A DNA stretch of 64,000 bases from Albugo candida (lineage: Eukaryota; Oomycota; Peronosporomycetes; Albuginales): NCBI GenBank assembly GCA_040437565.1, contig JBDOQK010000004.1, forward strand, positions 124,001 through 188,000, in the 5' to 3' direction. Under the pieces are notes generated by a model, which searched no databases, was not told where the DNA came from, and saw only the letters and a program-made list of their open reading frames with translations. The position numbers and the translations under genes are program-made. Below are positions 55,324-64,000 of the stretch, in pieces (the stretch's first letter is position 1; each line of letters starts with the position of its first letter).

Positions 55324-57630
55324 ATGACTTCAATTGCGCCACTTCCATTCATAACAGTCGAAAACAATGGTCAATTCAAGATAAATCTCGAGGCCACCTC
55401 AATTATAAAACGTATACCTGGCAGAATTGTGGTTTTGACGATTGCGGGTTCGTATCGCACGGGAAAATCGTTTTTACTGAATGCTTTAATTGCGCGAGCT
55501 CTTCAAAGAGGCCTTATCTCCACACAAACAAATTCAACTGATAAAACAATAAACTTGGAAACAGACAAGCTAAGTGGTTTTCAAGTCGCTGGAACAGTGA
55601 ATGCGTGTACAAAAGGAATCTGGATGTGGGCTGAACCATTACAATATCGTGATGCGACAACGATTTTGTTTCTTGACACGGAGGGTTTGAACGCAACACG
55701 CTGCGAAAACAATTACGACGTCAAATTATTTTCTCTTCTACTGCTTATTTCATCAATTTTGATCTACAACAGCCGTGGAACTATTGATAGTCACGCTTTA
55801 GAGGATCTCTCACTGGTGCTCAACATAAGTCGTCACATCCAGTCCAACATGGAAAGTGAAAATGGCGCGGGAAAAGGCTTCATCTACCCGTCGTTCCTTT
55901 GGATTGTTAGAGACTTCACATTGAAATTGAAGGATCAGAGAGGTTTCACCATAACGTCCAGAGACTACCTCGAACGTGCATTAAGGCCATGTCATTCCGC
56001 TTCTACTTCAGCTAGTCAGGATTGTATTCGATCAGCTCTTATTGAATCTTTTCCACGCCGAAATTGCATCACAATGGTGCGACCAATTCTAGAGGAGACA
56101 AAACTCCAGAAGGAAATACCTCGCGGTGATGTGAGACTTGATGAACTGCGACCAGAATTTCTGAAAAATTTGGATGATTTGTTGGAGTGTATTCTCGATG
56201 ATAGCACCGAAGAAAATAGTTTGAATGGGAAGAATTTGGATGGAACAATGTACTGCGATCTAGTGGCTGCATATGCTGAGGCGATGAACAACAGAGATTC
56301 CGTCGATGTCAATAATGCCTGGATGGTAGTGGTTCAAGAAAAATGCGAGAAGACTGTGCAAGAAGCAGTTATTATTTACCATCATGAGATGCAAAAGCAC
56401 ATCAGGGAGAATCTATTCAGTGAAGCAGATATCCCGGAAGGCGATCAAGATAATAAAGGTTCACTCGTAAATGCTATAGAGCAAACTTACGGTGCAAGTT
56501 TTGGCACCATACAAAACGTTGTGGAGGTAATGGATGTGGAGTTATTAGAGTATGATCCAGGTGTTCTCTTTTGTCCACGTCCAGTCAGCCTACCAAGTCG
56601 AGAAGAAGATTTGGCATCAATTCATCGCTATTGTAAGCACCTTGCAAAAACCTACTTTTACCAGACTTTGGCAAATAAATGCTGCAAGGAAGAATCTGCC
56701 AAGCATTATGAGTCGTTGCGTTTGCAAGTAGCAACCATTTACGACTCGTTTCGTAATGACAATATTGATGCATCCATGTCATATTGTCGGTCTTTGCTTC
56801 ATTATCTGTTGACAAAACATTCTTTCGACGCTATAAACGACGAGGCGAATCCTGATACAACCAAATCAGCGACGGAATTTATACAAAATCAAGCCGACCA
56901 GCTTCATGCTCAGTATAGCAAATATGCCTTAGGTGTATCGGCCGATGCTGCCTACGTGGAGTACATCACTACTCAAATGCTCGATGCGCTGGTAGATATC
57001 AGGAAGCAAACGATTAAACACCAAAACTTACAGTTCAGTTCACTGGATCAAGAAATCAAAGATCGGACAAGCCAGCTTGGACTTATTGGCGGGGAAGCTC
57101 GCACTATGGAGAGGCTGTTTGCATTCAAGCAGCAATCACTCCAGCTTGTTGCGAAAGAGAACGAGCAGCGATACGATCATGAGATATTTACCTTGCAGCA
57201 AGAACTCAAGTATGAAAATGATAAATTGGAGCATCTTCTTGATCATAACGCGACTTTGAAACGTATGGTTGAATTAGCTCAAGAAGGGCAAACTCGTACC
57301 GCGGAATATGTGAACCCGACATCAGTTGCTAAAATGGAAGGATACCTTCTGCAGGCTAATGTTCAAGCAACTGGTGGCTGGGAACAAATTTATGTCGTAA
57401 TGAATGATCGCACACTATGTTCGTATCTCACAAAATCGGATTATACTCGAGCCAAAGCCAGCAGTCTCGTGCACAATCTTATTGGAGCAAGTCTAAAAGT
57501 AGATTGTCTCGCACCGGAAGCATTTCAGATTGTGTTTGATCAATCTCACCATTTGACACTTCGCGCCAAGTCGATCGAGGCAAAAAATCAATGGATCACC
57601 TCAATTCGAGAAGCCATAAGGGAGAGATGA
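55324..57630 (+). CDS. Guanylate-binding-protein (GBP) large GTPase with C-terminal PH domain
   Basis: Intronless, 768 aa. GBPs are dynamin-like GTPases; in animals they act in cell-autonomous immunity on membranes. The GTPase domain holds the P-loop IAGSYRTGKSFLLNAL (about 40-55), switch Thr in NACTKGIWMW, G3 LDTEGLNAT (Asp118) and the GBP-type RD motif LWIVRDFTLKLKD. A long helical region follows. A coiled coil (about 570-650: EARTMERLFAFKQQSLQLVA, KENEQRYDHEIFTLQQELKY) leads to a PH domain (about 670-768: KMEGYLLQANVQATGGWEQI through AKNQWITSIREAI). The PH domain replaces the CaaX lipid anchor of animal GBPs and would bind phosphoinositides. MTSIAPLPFITVENNGQF is the start. Confidence 0.9.
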   Translation: MTSIAPLPFITVENNGQFKINLEATSIIKRIPGRIVVLTIAGSYRTGKSFLLNALIARALQRGLISTQTNSTDKTINLETDKLSGFQVAGTVNACTKGIWMWAEPLQYRDATTILFLDTEGLNATRCENNYDVKLFSLLLLISSILIYNSRGTIDSHALEDLSLVLNISRHIQSNMESENGAGKGFIYPSFLWIVRDFTLKLKDQRGFTITSRDYLERALRPCHSASTSASQDCIRSALIESFPRRNCITMVRPILEETKLQKEIPRGDVRLDELRPEFLKNLDDLLECILDDSTEENSLNGKNLDGTMYCDLVAAYAEAMNNRDSVDVNNAWMVVVQEKCEKTVQEAVIIYHHEMQKHIRENLFSEADIPEGDQDNKGSLVNAIEQTYGASFGTIQNVVEVMDVELLEYDPGVLFCPRPVSLPSREEDLASIHRYCKHLAKTYFYQTLANKCCKEESAKHYESLRLQVATIYDSFRNDNIDASMSYCRSLLHYLLTKHSFDAINDEANPDTTKSATEFIQNQADQLHAQYSKYALGVSADAAYVEYITTQMLDALVDIRKQTIKHQNLQFSSLDQEIKDRTSQLGLIGGEARTMERLFAFKQQSLQLVAKENEQRYDHEIFTLQQELKYENDKLEHLLDHNATLKRMVELAQEGQTRTAEYVNPTSVAKMEGYLLQANVQATGGWEQIYVVMNDRTLCSYLTKSDYTRAKASSLVHNLIGASLKVDCLAPEAFQIVFDQSHHLTLRAKSIEAKNQWITSIREAIRER

Positions 57631-59440
57631 TTTATGAACGAGTATTTTTGTGACTAGTGAATTCAAAGTTTGGTCGATATTTGTTTCAGTATCCTATTAC
57701 GTATTTCCCACCCAGTTCTCCCTTTGAAGGTTGCAGGTAGCCAAAGATACCATACAGCTGCACGCTGCTATTTTCCGCTTGACTCTCATTTGCCATATAG
57801 CTTCAGCACTTGACAAGTGACTACAACATACTGATGAGCTTCTCATATTATGCACCCTATCCCAAACTGGGATCAATTTTGCCGATGCCCACGCTTGTAA
57901 GCACGACTAAGCAGAAGAGCTGGGGTAGACATCCTGACGAGGAGAGATTTCTTAAGAACCACAAAATTCAATCGTTTGTCGATTGATGATGAGTACACGA
58001 TCATTGACGCCATCAATGCAAAAAAACGTCAGCCGAAATCGAATATACATATCAGCTTAGTTTTGTGGATGACAGAAATGATTTTGTAAATCCCGGAAAG
58101 TACGTGGGAGGTTACCACGTGCTTGCTGCCGTATTCTGCGCCGAACGACGGGACTTTACTGATGACAACATTGCTTATTGGGTATGTTGGTACTCTGACT
58201 GCCTGGGACACATACAAATAAGCCGTTATTTCGGCATTTCGAAGCAACGATGCGTCGAGCTGCTGATATTGCTTGATGTTGAGTTTTCTTTGACTTATTT
58301 TCCCATAGCACCCGCTTTATTTGATGTTCACTGGTCAAACATCCTTCATGAAAATGGAATCACATAACGAGCATGAATGCACCAAGATGATACGGCAAAA
58401 AGTATAGCCAACACACTCAAAAAATTGGTAAACATCTTGTCCCGTGACGAACTTACGATCCACAAAACCAAAGTCATGTTTGCTGACGCGTTTCTCTTTC
58501 ACCAAACGCTACGTTGAAGTCAGAAAGTGAAGACACGGTATCACCTTTTGAATCTATGCGGCAGAGGAGTATGATCTCCACGCTTGGTTATGCGAAGGCT
58601 GCTAATAGACTTATCCTGACAGTACAAACGAGTCATTGCGTGTACCAGGACCACACGACCATCTTGTGATTATAGTATTGCATCTTGGCGAAAATAATGG
58701 TATACTCATGCAAATAGTGCATCACCTTATTGGAGACTTTCTTACAAGCGAATAAAGCAAAATTTATACTTGAACGTACGGAATGTATCGTTCGAGATAG
58801 ATTAAACCCCGTGACATATATGAACAGCCTCTTGATTGATCGGTATTACGGCACACTGAAGACGCTCCAAGGGAACAAAATAACGGTGAGAAGGAAATTG
58901 CTTTAATTCAGCAAGCTTTCACTTGGCACCCATAAACCGTCTATGATACAAGTTTTAGTGTGGATGCTGAGTCGTGTGAAGGCATGAGAAGAAAGCTGTA
59001 AACCGATGATATAGTACCGATGCATGCTGATTTGGATAGTAAGACTGCTGGAAATCACAGCTATGAAGTGTTCGCAATCGTCAGTAATAGCATCACGCTA
59101 TTCGATCCATCTCAAAGTACGCTTTCTCTTCAGCTTGAAATACGTAATGGTTCAAGCGTCAGCTCACCCAAGCATTTGTCACGATTTGCACTTCCTGCTC
59201 TACCTGCAACCAAAATGGCGACAAGATAGCAGCAAATTCGCATTCTGTGTCATCTGTTCGAACACTTGCTGCATCCAAAAGCGCAAATTTCTCTCTTGAT
59301 TGGAAGGTTCCTGCCGTATGGAATTCCACGATAGCAAAACTCGGAAAAGTAACCATGGGGATTCATCTACATGCTTAATTGTCAAGTTGCTTTTCATAAC
59401 ATCAATACTATTTACTAGTTTTGGTGGCTAGGGGTGACGC
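57631..59440. other. Gene-poor region
   Basis: About 1.8 kb with short open frames only, none with a recognisable domain. It may hold a decayed gene or repeat (an open stretch at 58065-58367 on the plus strand is the longest), but nothing supports a product. Confidence 0.5.
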
Positions 59441-59449
59441 CCTACCTGG

Positions 59450-60560
59450 GTCATGCCCACGGCGTCTAATTCTGACGGCTCTTCAATCCGGTAATTCAAG
59501 ACCGTCAACTCGGCACTTTTAATGTTCGGGGATTAACCTCGAACATAAAGCAGACATGTTTGGGAAAAGATCGCGCGCGGTTCAAACTGGACGTATGTGC
59601 TCTGCAGGAGACAAAAATGACGNNNNNNNNNNNNNNNNNNNNNNNNNNNNNNNNNNNNNNNNNNNNNNNNNNNNNNNNNNNNNNNNNNNNNNNNNNNNNN
59701 NNNNNNNNNNNNNNNNNNNNNNTCACCATGATCCTACTCGTCTCGAGCATATCCTTCTTGTTGCCGAGCGAGTATTCCGGGCATGGTCCTTGACCATCAA
59801 TGTCAGCAAAACTGACCGAACGACTATTGCTCGTGCACCGAACACAACCGACGAAAGCTGGCGTACCGTCGCAAATTGGGATCACTACTTGGCGACTCCA
59901 AAGACGTATAAAAAGGTTTTGGAAACTATGGATTCATTCTCGCCTACTTCCAGAAACACTACACTTTCGCTTATACAATGTTTGTGTGTTGCCTATTCTG
60001 CTATACAACTGTGGAACATGGGGTCTCATGAACCGCGACATTGCCAGTCTTAAAGCGTACCACCGTCGCCACCTTCGCCGCGTCCTCCGCATCCACTACA
60101 CTCAACACGTCAGCAACTCAGATCTGTAGAAGTGCTGTAACACAAAACCACTGCGAATCCACCTGACGGGGTCTCGATGGAGACTCTTCGGTCATATTCT
60201 TCGCCGGGCACAACCTATTCCAGCTCAACCGAACATGCTCTGATACTATAATGCTGCTGGTAATATGCTGACTCATCGGGGCCGTACACCTACCTTCCTC
60301 CCAGCCATTCCCGACAAGGACCTACGGCTGGACCTAGCCTCCAGTCTTCGTCTCCGCAATACAGCAGATCTATACGTCCTGTCCATTGTAGCACAAGACG
60401 ACGCCATATGGGAAGAACTTACTCAGCGTCTCTGCAATAGCCAGGAATTCATTTACCGGAAAAAAGAAAAAGTCAGGCGTAAACGAAAGCTAGAGTCCGA
60501 TAATACGGGCTCAATGCCGCCGTGAAAATGCTCATAATAATAGTAATAATTCTATTTACC
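59450..60560 (+). mobile_element. LINE-type non-LTR retrotransposon, broken and gapped
   Basis: Plus-strand fragments of an APE-endonuclease LINE. Near 59520 the start of the endonuclease reads TFNVRGLTSNIKQTCLGKDR, then DVCALQETKM just before a 100-N gap (59623-59722). After the gap come the thumb of the reverse transcriptase (LLVAERVFRAWSLTINVSKT), then LKRRIKRFWKLWIHSRLLPE and PILLYNCGTWGL, typical of LINE RT C-termini, and a tail to about 60525. Frames change several times. A short TAA/TAG-rich run near 60535-60555 could be the 3' tail. Most of endonuclease and RT are missing, either lost or hidden by the gap. Confidence 0.75.
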
Positions 60561-61221
60561 TGTAAATCTGTATAATTGACTTTTCATATACTTCTACTAT
60601 ACGTTGCATATCGCCAACATATTCAAGCTGCCGCTATTTCTGGATCTCACGGTACACCTTGCCACCATATCTAAGATAGCTCTTCCACAGCATGAGTTGC
60701 ACTTATCAATGAGTGCATCTCGTTTGTGCGTCCTTTGCATCAATTTACTCACTGTAAAAGATGTCGAAGCAGCGCCTCGGCCAGCCAACACATACCGGTA
60801 GGTACCGGTTAAAGTAGTCATCAAGTGATGACTGCTTGAAGTTGCCAGCTTCAAAAGCGGTTTCAAGATGGGCATCGACATGGCAGTCGCTGATTGGACA
60901 AGGTAACTCAGGATTAAGTAGAGAATTTAGTAACAGAAGGCTTAGAGTAGCAACAGAGTTGGCGAACCAAGGACCTTAATGGACGAATTTCAAGCGACGT
61001 TTTTCTTTGAGAGACACTAAGAATGAGCCATTCTCATTGATGAGTGCAACCATCTGCCGATTCCGCTTTCGAACGCTCGGAAAGAGCTGCCTTTTTAATG
61101 TCTCCAATCAGCATCCAGAATGATGCTAAGAGACTTGCACGGTGAGGTCGATATGTGTCGGTATTCTGTCTTTGCTTTGCCTCAAACGAAGAACTAACTA
61201 TTTTTTGTACATGCAGCGAAA

Positions 61222-62385
61222 ATGCATAACTACGACGACCAACATGCGCCCCAGAAACGGGCCAACTCAAAACGAAACAGCGCCGACATCGAAGCATGTC
61301 GGCGGCGGGTATGCGCTGAGAGCCCCAACAGAGACGTCAGCGTTACAAAATCGACAGCGCTCGACCCAAGCACGCACCGCCCAACCACGCACCACCCAAC
61401 CACGCGCCATCCAACCACGCTCGACCCAATCACGCGCCATCCAGCAGCGCGTCATTCCAACGACGACAAGAACGTGACCCGCGCCGCTGGTGGCAACGCA
61501 TCACGAACGACACCATCCGAAGCAACAGCCTCAAATGTGCTAGCATCTCCGGCAATGACTCATACGAATGGCTCGGTTACGCGCGTGGACGCAGCAGCGG
61601 CTTCCGGAGCGCGAGCAAGAATGCCTTCCACATCAACAGCGAATCGCAACTCCGTCGCGCATGCCCCACCAACATCAGTGAACCGACCGCGCCTTAGTGA
61701 CTTTGAGCAGCTGAATAGTGAAAACGAGCAGCTGAAGAGAAAAAATGAGCAGCTATTGCGCTCATTGAACGAGAAATCAGCCCAGGTGGAAGACGCAAAT
61801 ATAGAGTTCAGTGGAATCAACTCAAAAGTCAAAGATCTTGAAACCCGGCTGGAGAACGATCGTAATAGCGCGGCGGAAAAGGCAGTGGAGATGCAACTTG
61901 CGTGTGAAAAGCGCGCAACGGAAGCTAGAGAACTCGAAACTATCAGTTCGGAATTGCTGTTCTCTCTGGAAGCAAAAGCAGCCCACGTGCAAGATGCACA
62001 CGACTACATACATCAGCTCGAATGTGCTCTTGAATGCTTGGAAAACCGACCGAACAGTGTTAGCGGTACGATGGAGTGTCCATTTGCGGCACCCGAAGAA
62101 AGTCAAACGGAACTCATTCAACCGGAGGAACTTATCGAAGACTTGTTACAAGAGTTGGGAAGCAAGACGACGGAGCTTTACCAAGCGCAAGAGCAAATAT
62201 GCAAACTTGAAGCGGAAGCTCAAGTCTTACGAAAAATGCGGCCGGGGAACGAAGATGGCAACATGGCGTATCTCTCAAGTGTGGAATTGAAGCATTTCAG
62301 CGGCGTGCAGGTTCAAGCCGCTATTCTAAAGTGGGAGTTGAAGATTCGCACAACGGTTGCAAAAAACCTACCAGTTGGAAACTGA
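61222..62385 (+). CDS. Coiled-coil protein with N-terminal short tandem repeats, function unknown
   Basis: Single open frame of 387 aa. Residues about 50-85 are tandem repeats of HPTTRHPTT type from a 15-nt DNA unit. A Ser/Ala/Thr-rich linker follows. From about 155 the protein is a long coiled coil (LNSENEQLKRKNEQLLRSLN, VKDLETRLENDRNSAAEKAV) to about 350. The C-terminal tail reads VELKHFSGVQVQAAILKWEL. There is no intron, signal peptide or catalytic motif. GC content is higher than that of its neighbours, and it lies next to a LINE fragment, so a transposon-encoded gag-like protein is possible. A plus-strand overlapping frame (61142-61477) is a shadow of the same repeats. Confidence 0.5.
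   Translation: MHNYDDQHAPQKRANSKRNSADIEACRRRVCAESPNRDVSVTKSTALDPSTHRPTTHHPTTRHPTTLDPITRHPAARHSNDDKNVTRAAGGNASRTTPSEATASNVLASPAMTHTNGSVTRVDAAAASGARARMPSTSTANRNSVAHAPPTSVNRPRLSDFEQLNSENEQLKRKNEQLLRSLNEKSAQVEDANIEFSGINSKVKDLETRLENDRNSAAEKAVEMQLACEKRATEARELETISSELLFSLEAKAAHVQDAHDYIHQLECALECLENRPNSVSGTMECPFAAPEESQTELIQPEELIEDLLQELGSKTTELYQAQEQICKLEAEAQVLRKMRPGNEDGNMAYLSSVELKHFSGVQVQAAILKWELKIRTTVAKNLPVGN
61370..61450 (+). repeat. 15-nt tandem minisatellite in the coiled-coil gene
   Basis: About five imperfect copies of a unit like CAACCACGCACCACC, each coding for five residues (for example HPTTR). Length is a multiple of three, so copy-number change would keep the frame. Confidence 0.75.
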
Positions 62386-62476
62386 TTCGGACAAAGCAAA
62401 TTCATCGATTGGCCCCATTACGCCATTGTAGATGATGCAGACAACGCGTGCCATTGGAACCCGATCACTGGCATCG

Positions 62477-62628
62477 ATGACCTCATTACGTCATCTGGGT
62501 GTGAAAGTTCTGGCAATGACCTCATCACGTCATTGCATGTGCATGTGCTGGAATGACATCTCCGATGACCTCATTTCGTCATTGGAGGTGCAAGTGCTGG
62601 AAGGTTATGGATGACCTCATTACGTCAT
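62477..62628 (+). repeat. Four copies of an 18-nt near-palindrome
   Basis: ATGACCTCATTACGTCAT at 62477-62494 and 62611-62628, with one-base variants at 62516-62533 and 62565-62582. Each copy reads almost the same on both strands and contains TTACGTCA or TCACGTCA, close to bZIP (CRE/ATF) sites. Spacing is 39, 49 and 46 nt. A diverged half site lies at 62553-62560. The cluster sits about 90 nt after the coiled-coil gene. Confidence 0.8.
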
Positions 62629-62742
62629 CATCTATCTAGCTCTTCAATTGCACCTGTGAGTATTTAAATGTAATTAATATAAGTCTTGTTGTCGTATTTG
62701 TAGTTGCTTCTACTGTATTCCCTTTGCACAAAACTTGTGTAG

Positions 62743-62842
62743 NNNNNNNNNNNNNNNNNNNNNNNNNNNNNNNNNNNNNNNNNNNNNNNNNNNNNNNNNN
62801 NNNNNNNNNNNNNNNNNNNNNNNNNNNNNNNNNNNNNNNNNN
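62743..62842. other. Assembly gap of 100 N
   Basis: No repeat seen at its edges. It separates the palindrome cluster from the partial genes at the right end. Confidence 0.85.
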
Positions 62843-63060
62843 GACATCATCGTACATGGACGAACGCATTCCATCAACACCCGATATAAGTGAATCTCCT
62901 TGACCAGTTTATTGAGGCTATGTGATGGTATTTCTCAATTCTGACTATCAGCTTCCGCATACAAATTCACGAATTCTCACGATGATACATTCACGAGCTG
63001 CGGAAGTGCACCGACACGATGTGATATTTTTTTGATATTTTTGGTGGTATTTCTGGCTCT

Positions 63061-63530
63061 TTGAGACCTGGAAAATCGGTGAATCCTTCCGCATTGCCAT
63101 TCACAGCTACCAAATCATCAAAAACAGGACGAAAGACGGAAGAGATGTTGGAACTCTCTGTACATCGGATACAAATGCGCTTGGATGTGTTTAATGCTAG
63201 CAAATCACAACCACTTGCTTTAAATATGGTGGCAGCAATAGAAGATTTGGAGATTCTGGATTACATCTCGACCTCACAAATACGCAAGATGGTNNNNNNN
63301 NNNNNNNNNNNNNNNNNNNNNNNNNNNNNNNNNNNNNNNNNNNNNNNNNNNNNNNNNNNNNNNNNNNNNNNNNNNNNNNNNNNNNNNNNNNNNCATACCT
63401 CGATATTCCAGTCAAAGTACCAAGAAAAAGTAGCGATGAGTCCGATAGCTTCGAGTGCGATCCAAGACATGAACGTATTGCTGAGGAAGTAGCGGTTCTG
63501 AAAAGAGCTTGGAAGGTTATCAGCAGTGTC
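63061..63530 (+). CDS. Unidentified gene, partly hidden by a gap
   Basis: Before the gap the plus strand reads SALPFTATKSSKTGRKTEEM, then LELSVHRIQMRLDVFNASKS and LALNMVAAIEDLEILDYIST. After the gap (63294-63393) a frame open from its edge reads YLDIPVKVPRKSSDESDSFE and ends RAWKVISSV at TGA 63530. Codon use and charge pattern look coding in both parts. They may be one gene with exon borders in the gap. The pattern is vaguely like TFIIS/LEDGF N-terminal helices, too weak for a call. Confidence 0.35.
63294..63393. other. Assembly gap of 100 N
   Basis: Interrupts the unidentified gene at 63061-63530. No repeat was seen at its edges. Confidence 0.85.
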
Positions 63531-63666
63531 TGAGCGATGAGCGCAGTATCTCAGACAATAAATTCGACACTGCAGGAATGAGAAGCTTGGACTGTCTGAT
63601 CATTCAAGTAGCAATTCCAGCGCAATATGCTTCACACAATGCAACTCACCGAAAATCACATCAAAT

Positions 63667-64000
63667 ATGAGCGAATTTCAAACATTGCGCCGTAAAGCAT
63701 ACTTTTTATTGCATCAGGTGCAAGAATCTTTTTCATCCAGCAATGATACTCGAAGCATTGATCACTCAACTTGGGATAAAATTGGCAATGATGTCGATAT
63801 CAATCAGTCACCCTCAGCGTGCGATCGAGGAATTGGAAGGAGCTCTAGGATTTGATTCATTGGGTAACCAGGAGAGCATGCAAAGTCAAGACGGCTGCGA
63901 CTTTGACATTTTTGGATTCCGACGATGAACAAATCTCTGACGACCGTAATAGTCTCTTGGAACGAGCACGGAGAATACTTCGGCAACAAGACACTCAAGA
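63667..64000 (+). CDS. Start of an unidentified gene, running off the window
   Basis: ATG 63667 begins MSEFQTLRRKAYFLLHQVQE with DIDHSTWDK-like charged sequence to about 63805. Frame then seems to change through one or two introns to QRAIEELEGALGFDSLGNQE and, at the right edge, LDSDDEQISDDRNSLLERAR followed by RILRQQDTQ. The last part resembles the linker and start of a SNARE helix, but the helix itself is outside the window. The SNARE idea is speculative. Confidence 0.3.

Noticed and set aside
58065-58367. A 100-residue plus-strand open frame as a possible gene.
   Set aside because: No domain, no splice partners, and surrounding frames are closed; could be a decayed repeat.
1-64000. CRISPR arrays, operons, ribosome-binding sites and bacterial terminators.
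   Set aside because: The window is intron-rich eukaryotic DNA; no regularly spaced repeat array of that type is present.

Overview
The window is eukaryotic nuclear DNA. Most genes are split by very short GT-AG introns (38-81 nt, mostly 48-64). Genes are packed tightly: SF3B2 and ARMT1 start codons are about 60 nt apart, and several pairs converge within 70-170 nt. The gene content (oomycete-style Ty1/copia elements, myotubularin and HECT proteins with RanBP2 zinc fingers, a GBP-PH protein, SWEET, CHAT-STAND ATPase, PDZ proteins) and moderate GC point to an oomycete. A compact, moderate-GC genome of the white-rust type (Albugo) would fit. The genus is inference; no marker gene proves it.

Layout. 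1-18 kb is a dense housekeeping block: a 5'-truncated CHAT-STAND ATPase, mS38, an EFCAB11-like EF-hand protein, a p24 cargo receptor, a PDZ protein with adaptin-type short motifs, TFIIF-alpha, PARN, a CstF64-like protein without an RRM, SF3B2, ARMT1/DUF89 and an LRAT-domain protein. 18.5-20.6 kb is gene-poor. 20.6-33.4 kb is a nested transposon island: one minus-strand Ty1/copia element broken by a Tc1/mariner element, a second copia element on the plus strand with 5-bp target duplications, and a third copia fragment inside its 3' LTR. A SWEET sugar transporter follows, then a 3.7-kb gene-poor stretch. 38.4-57.6 kb is dense again: proline-rich TRP-like channel, a nine-exon secreted GPI-anchored-type protein, a small acidic protein, an LRR protein, myotubularin, DAG lipase, RPA12, a transmembrane HECT E3, a 59-aa membrane protein and the GBP-PH GTPase. 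57.6-64 kb holds a LINE fragment, a coiled-coil protein with short tandem repeats, a cluster of palindromes, and partial genes.

Assembly. Thirteen 100-N gaps occur. At least seven are flanked by direct repeats of 26-393 nt that look like unmerged contig ends. Two of these pairs carry SNPs, so they look like two haplotypes of a diploid. They artificially duplicate parts of ARMT1 and the LRAT gene. Exon joins below were read by eye from reading frame, splice dinucleotides and family resemblance, with no transcript data.

Working themes. Lipid and membrane signalling genes cluster in the right half (myotubularin phosphatase, DAG lipase, TRP-like channel, GBP-PH). RNA metabolism and transcription genes cluster in the left half (TFIIF-alpha, PARN, CstF64-like, SF3B2). 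No operon-type regulation is expected. The most unusual locus is 41889-43267, where all eight introns are phase 1, so every internal exon is a skippable in-frame cassette.
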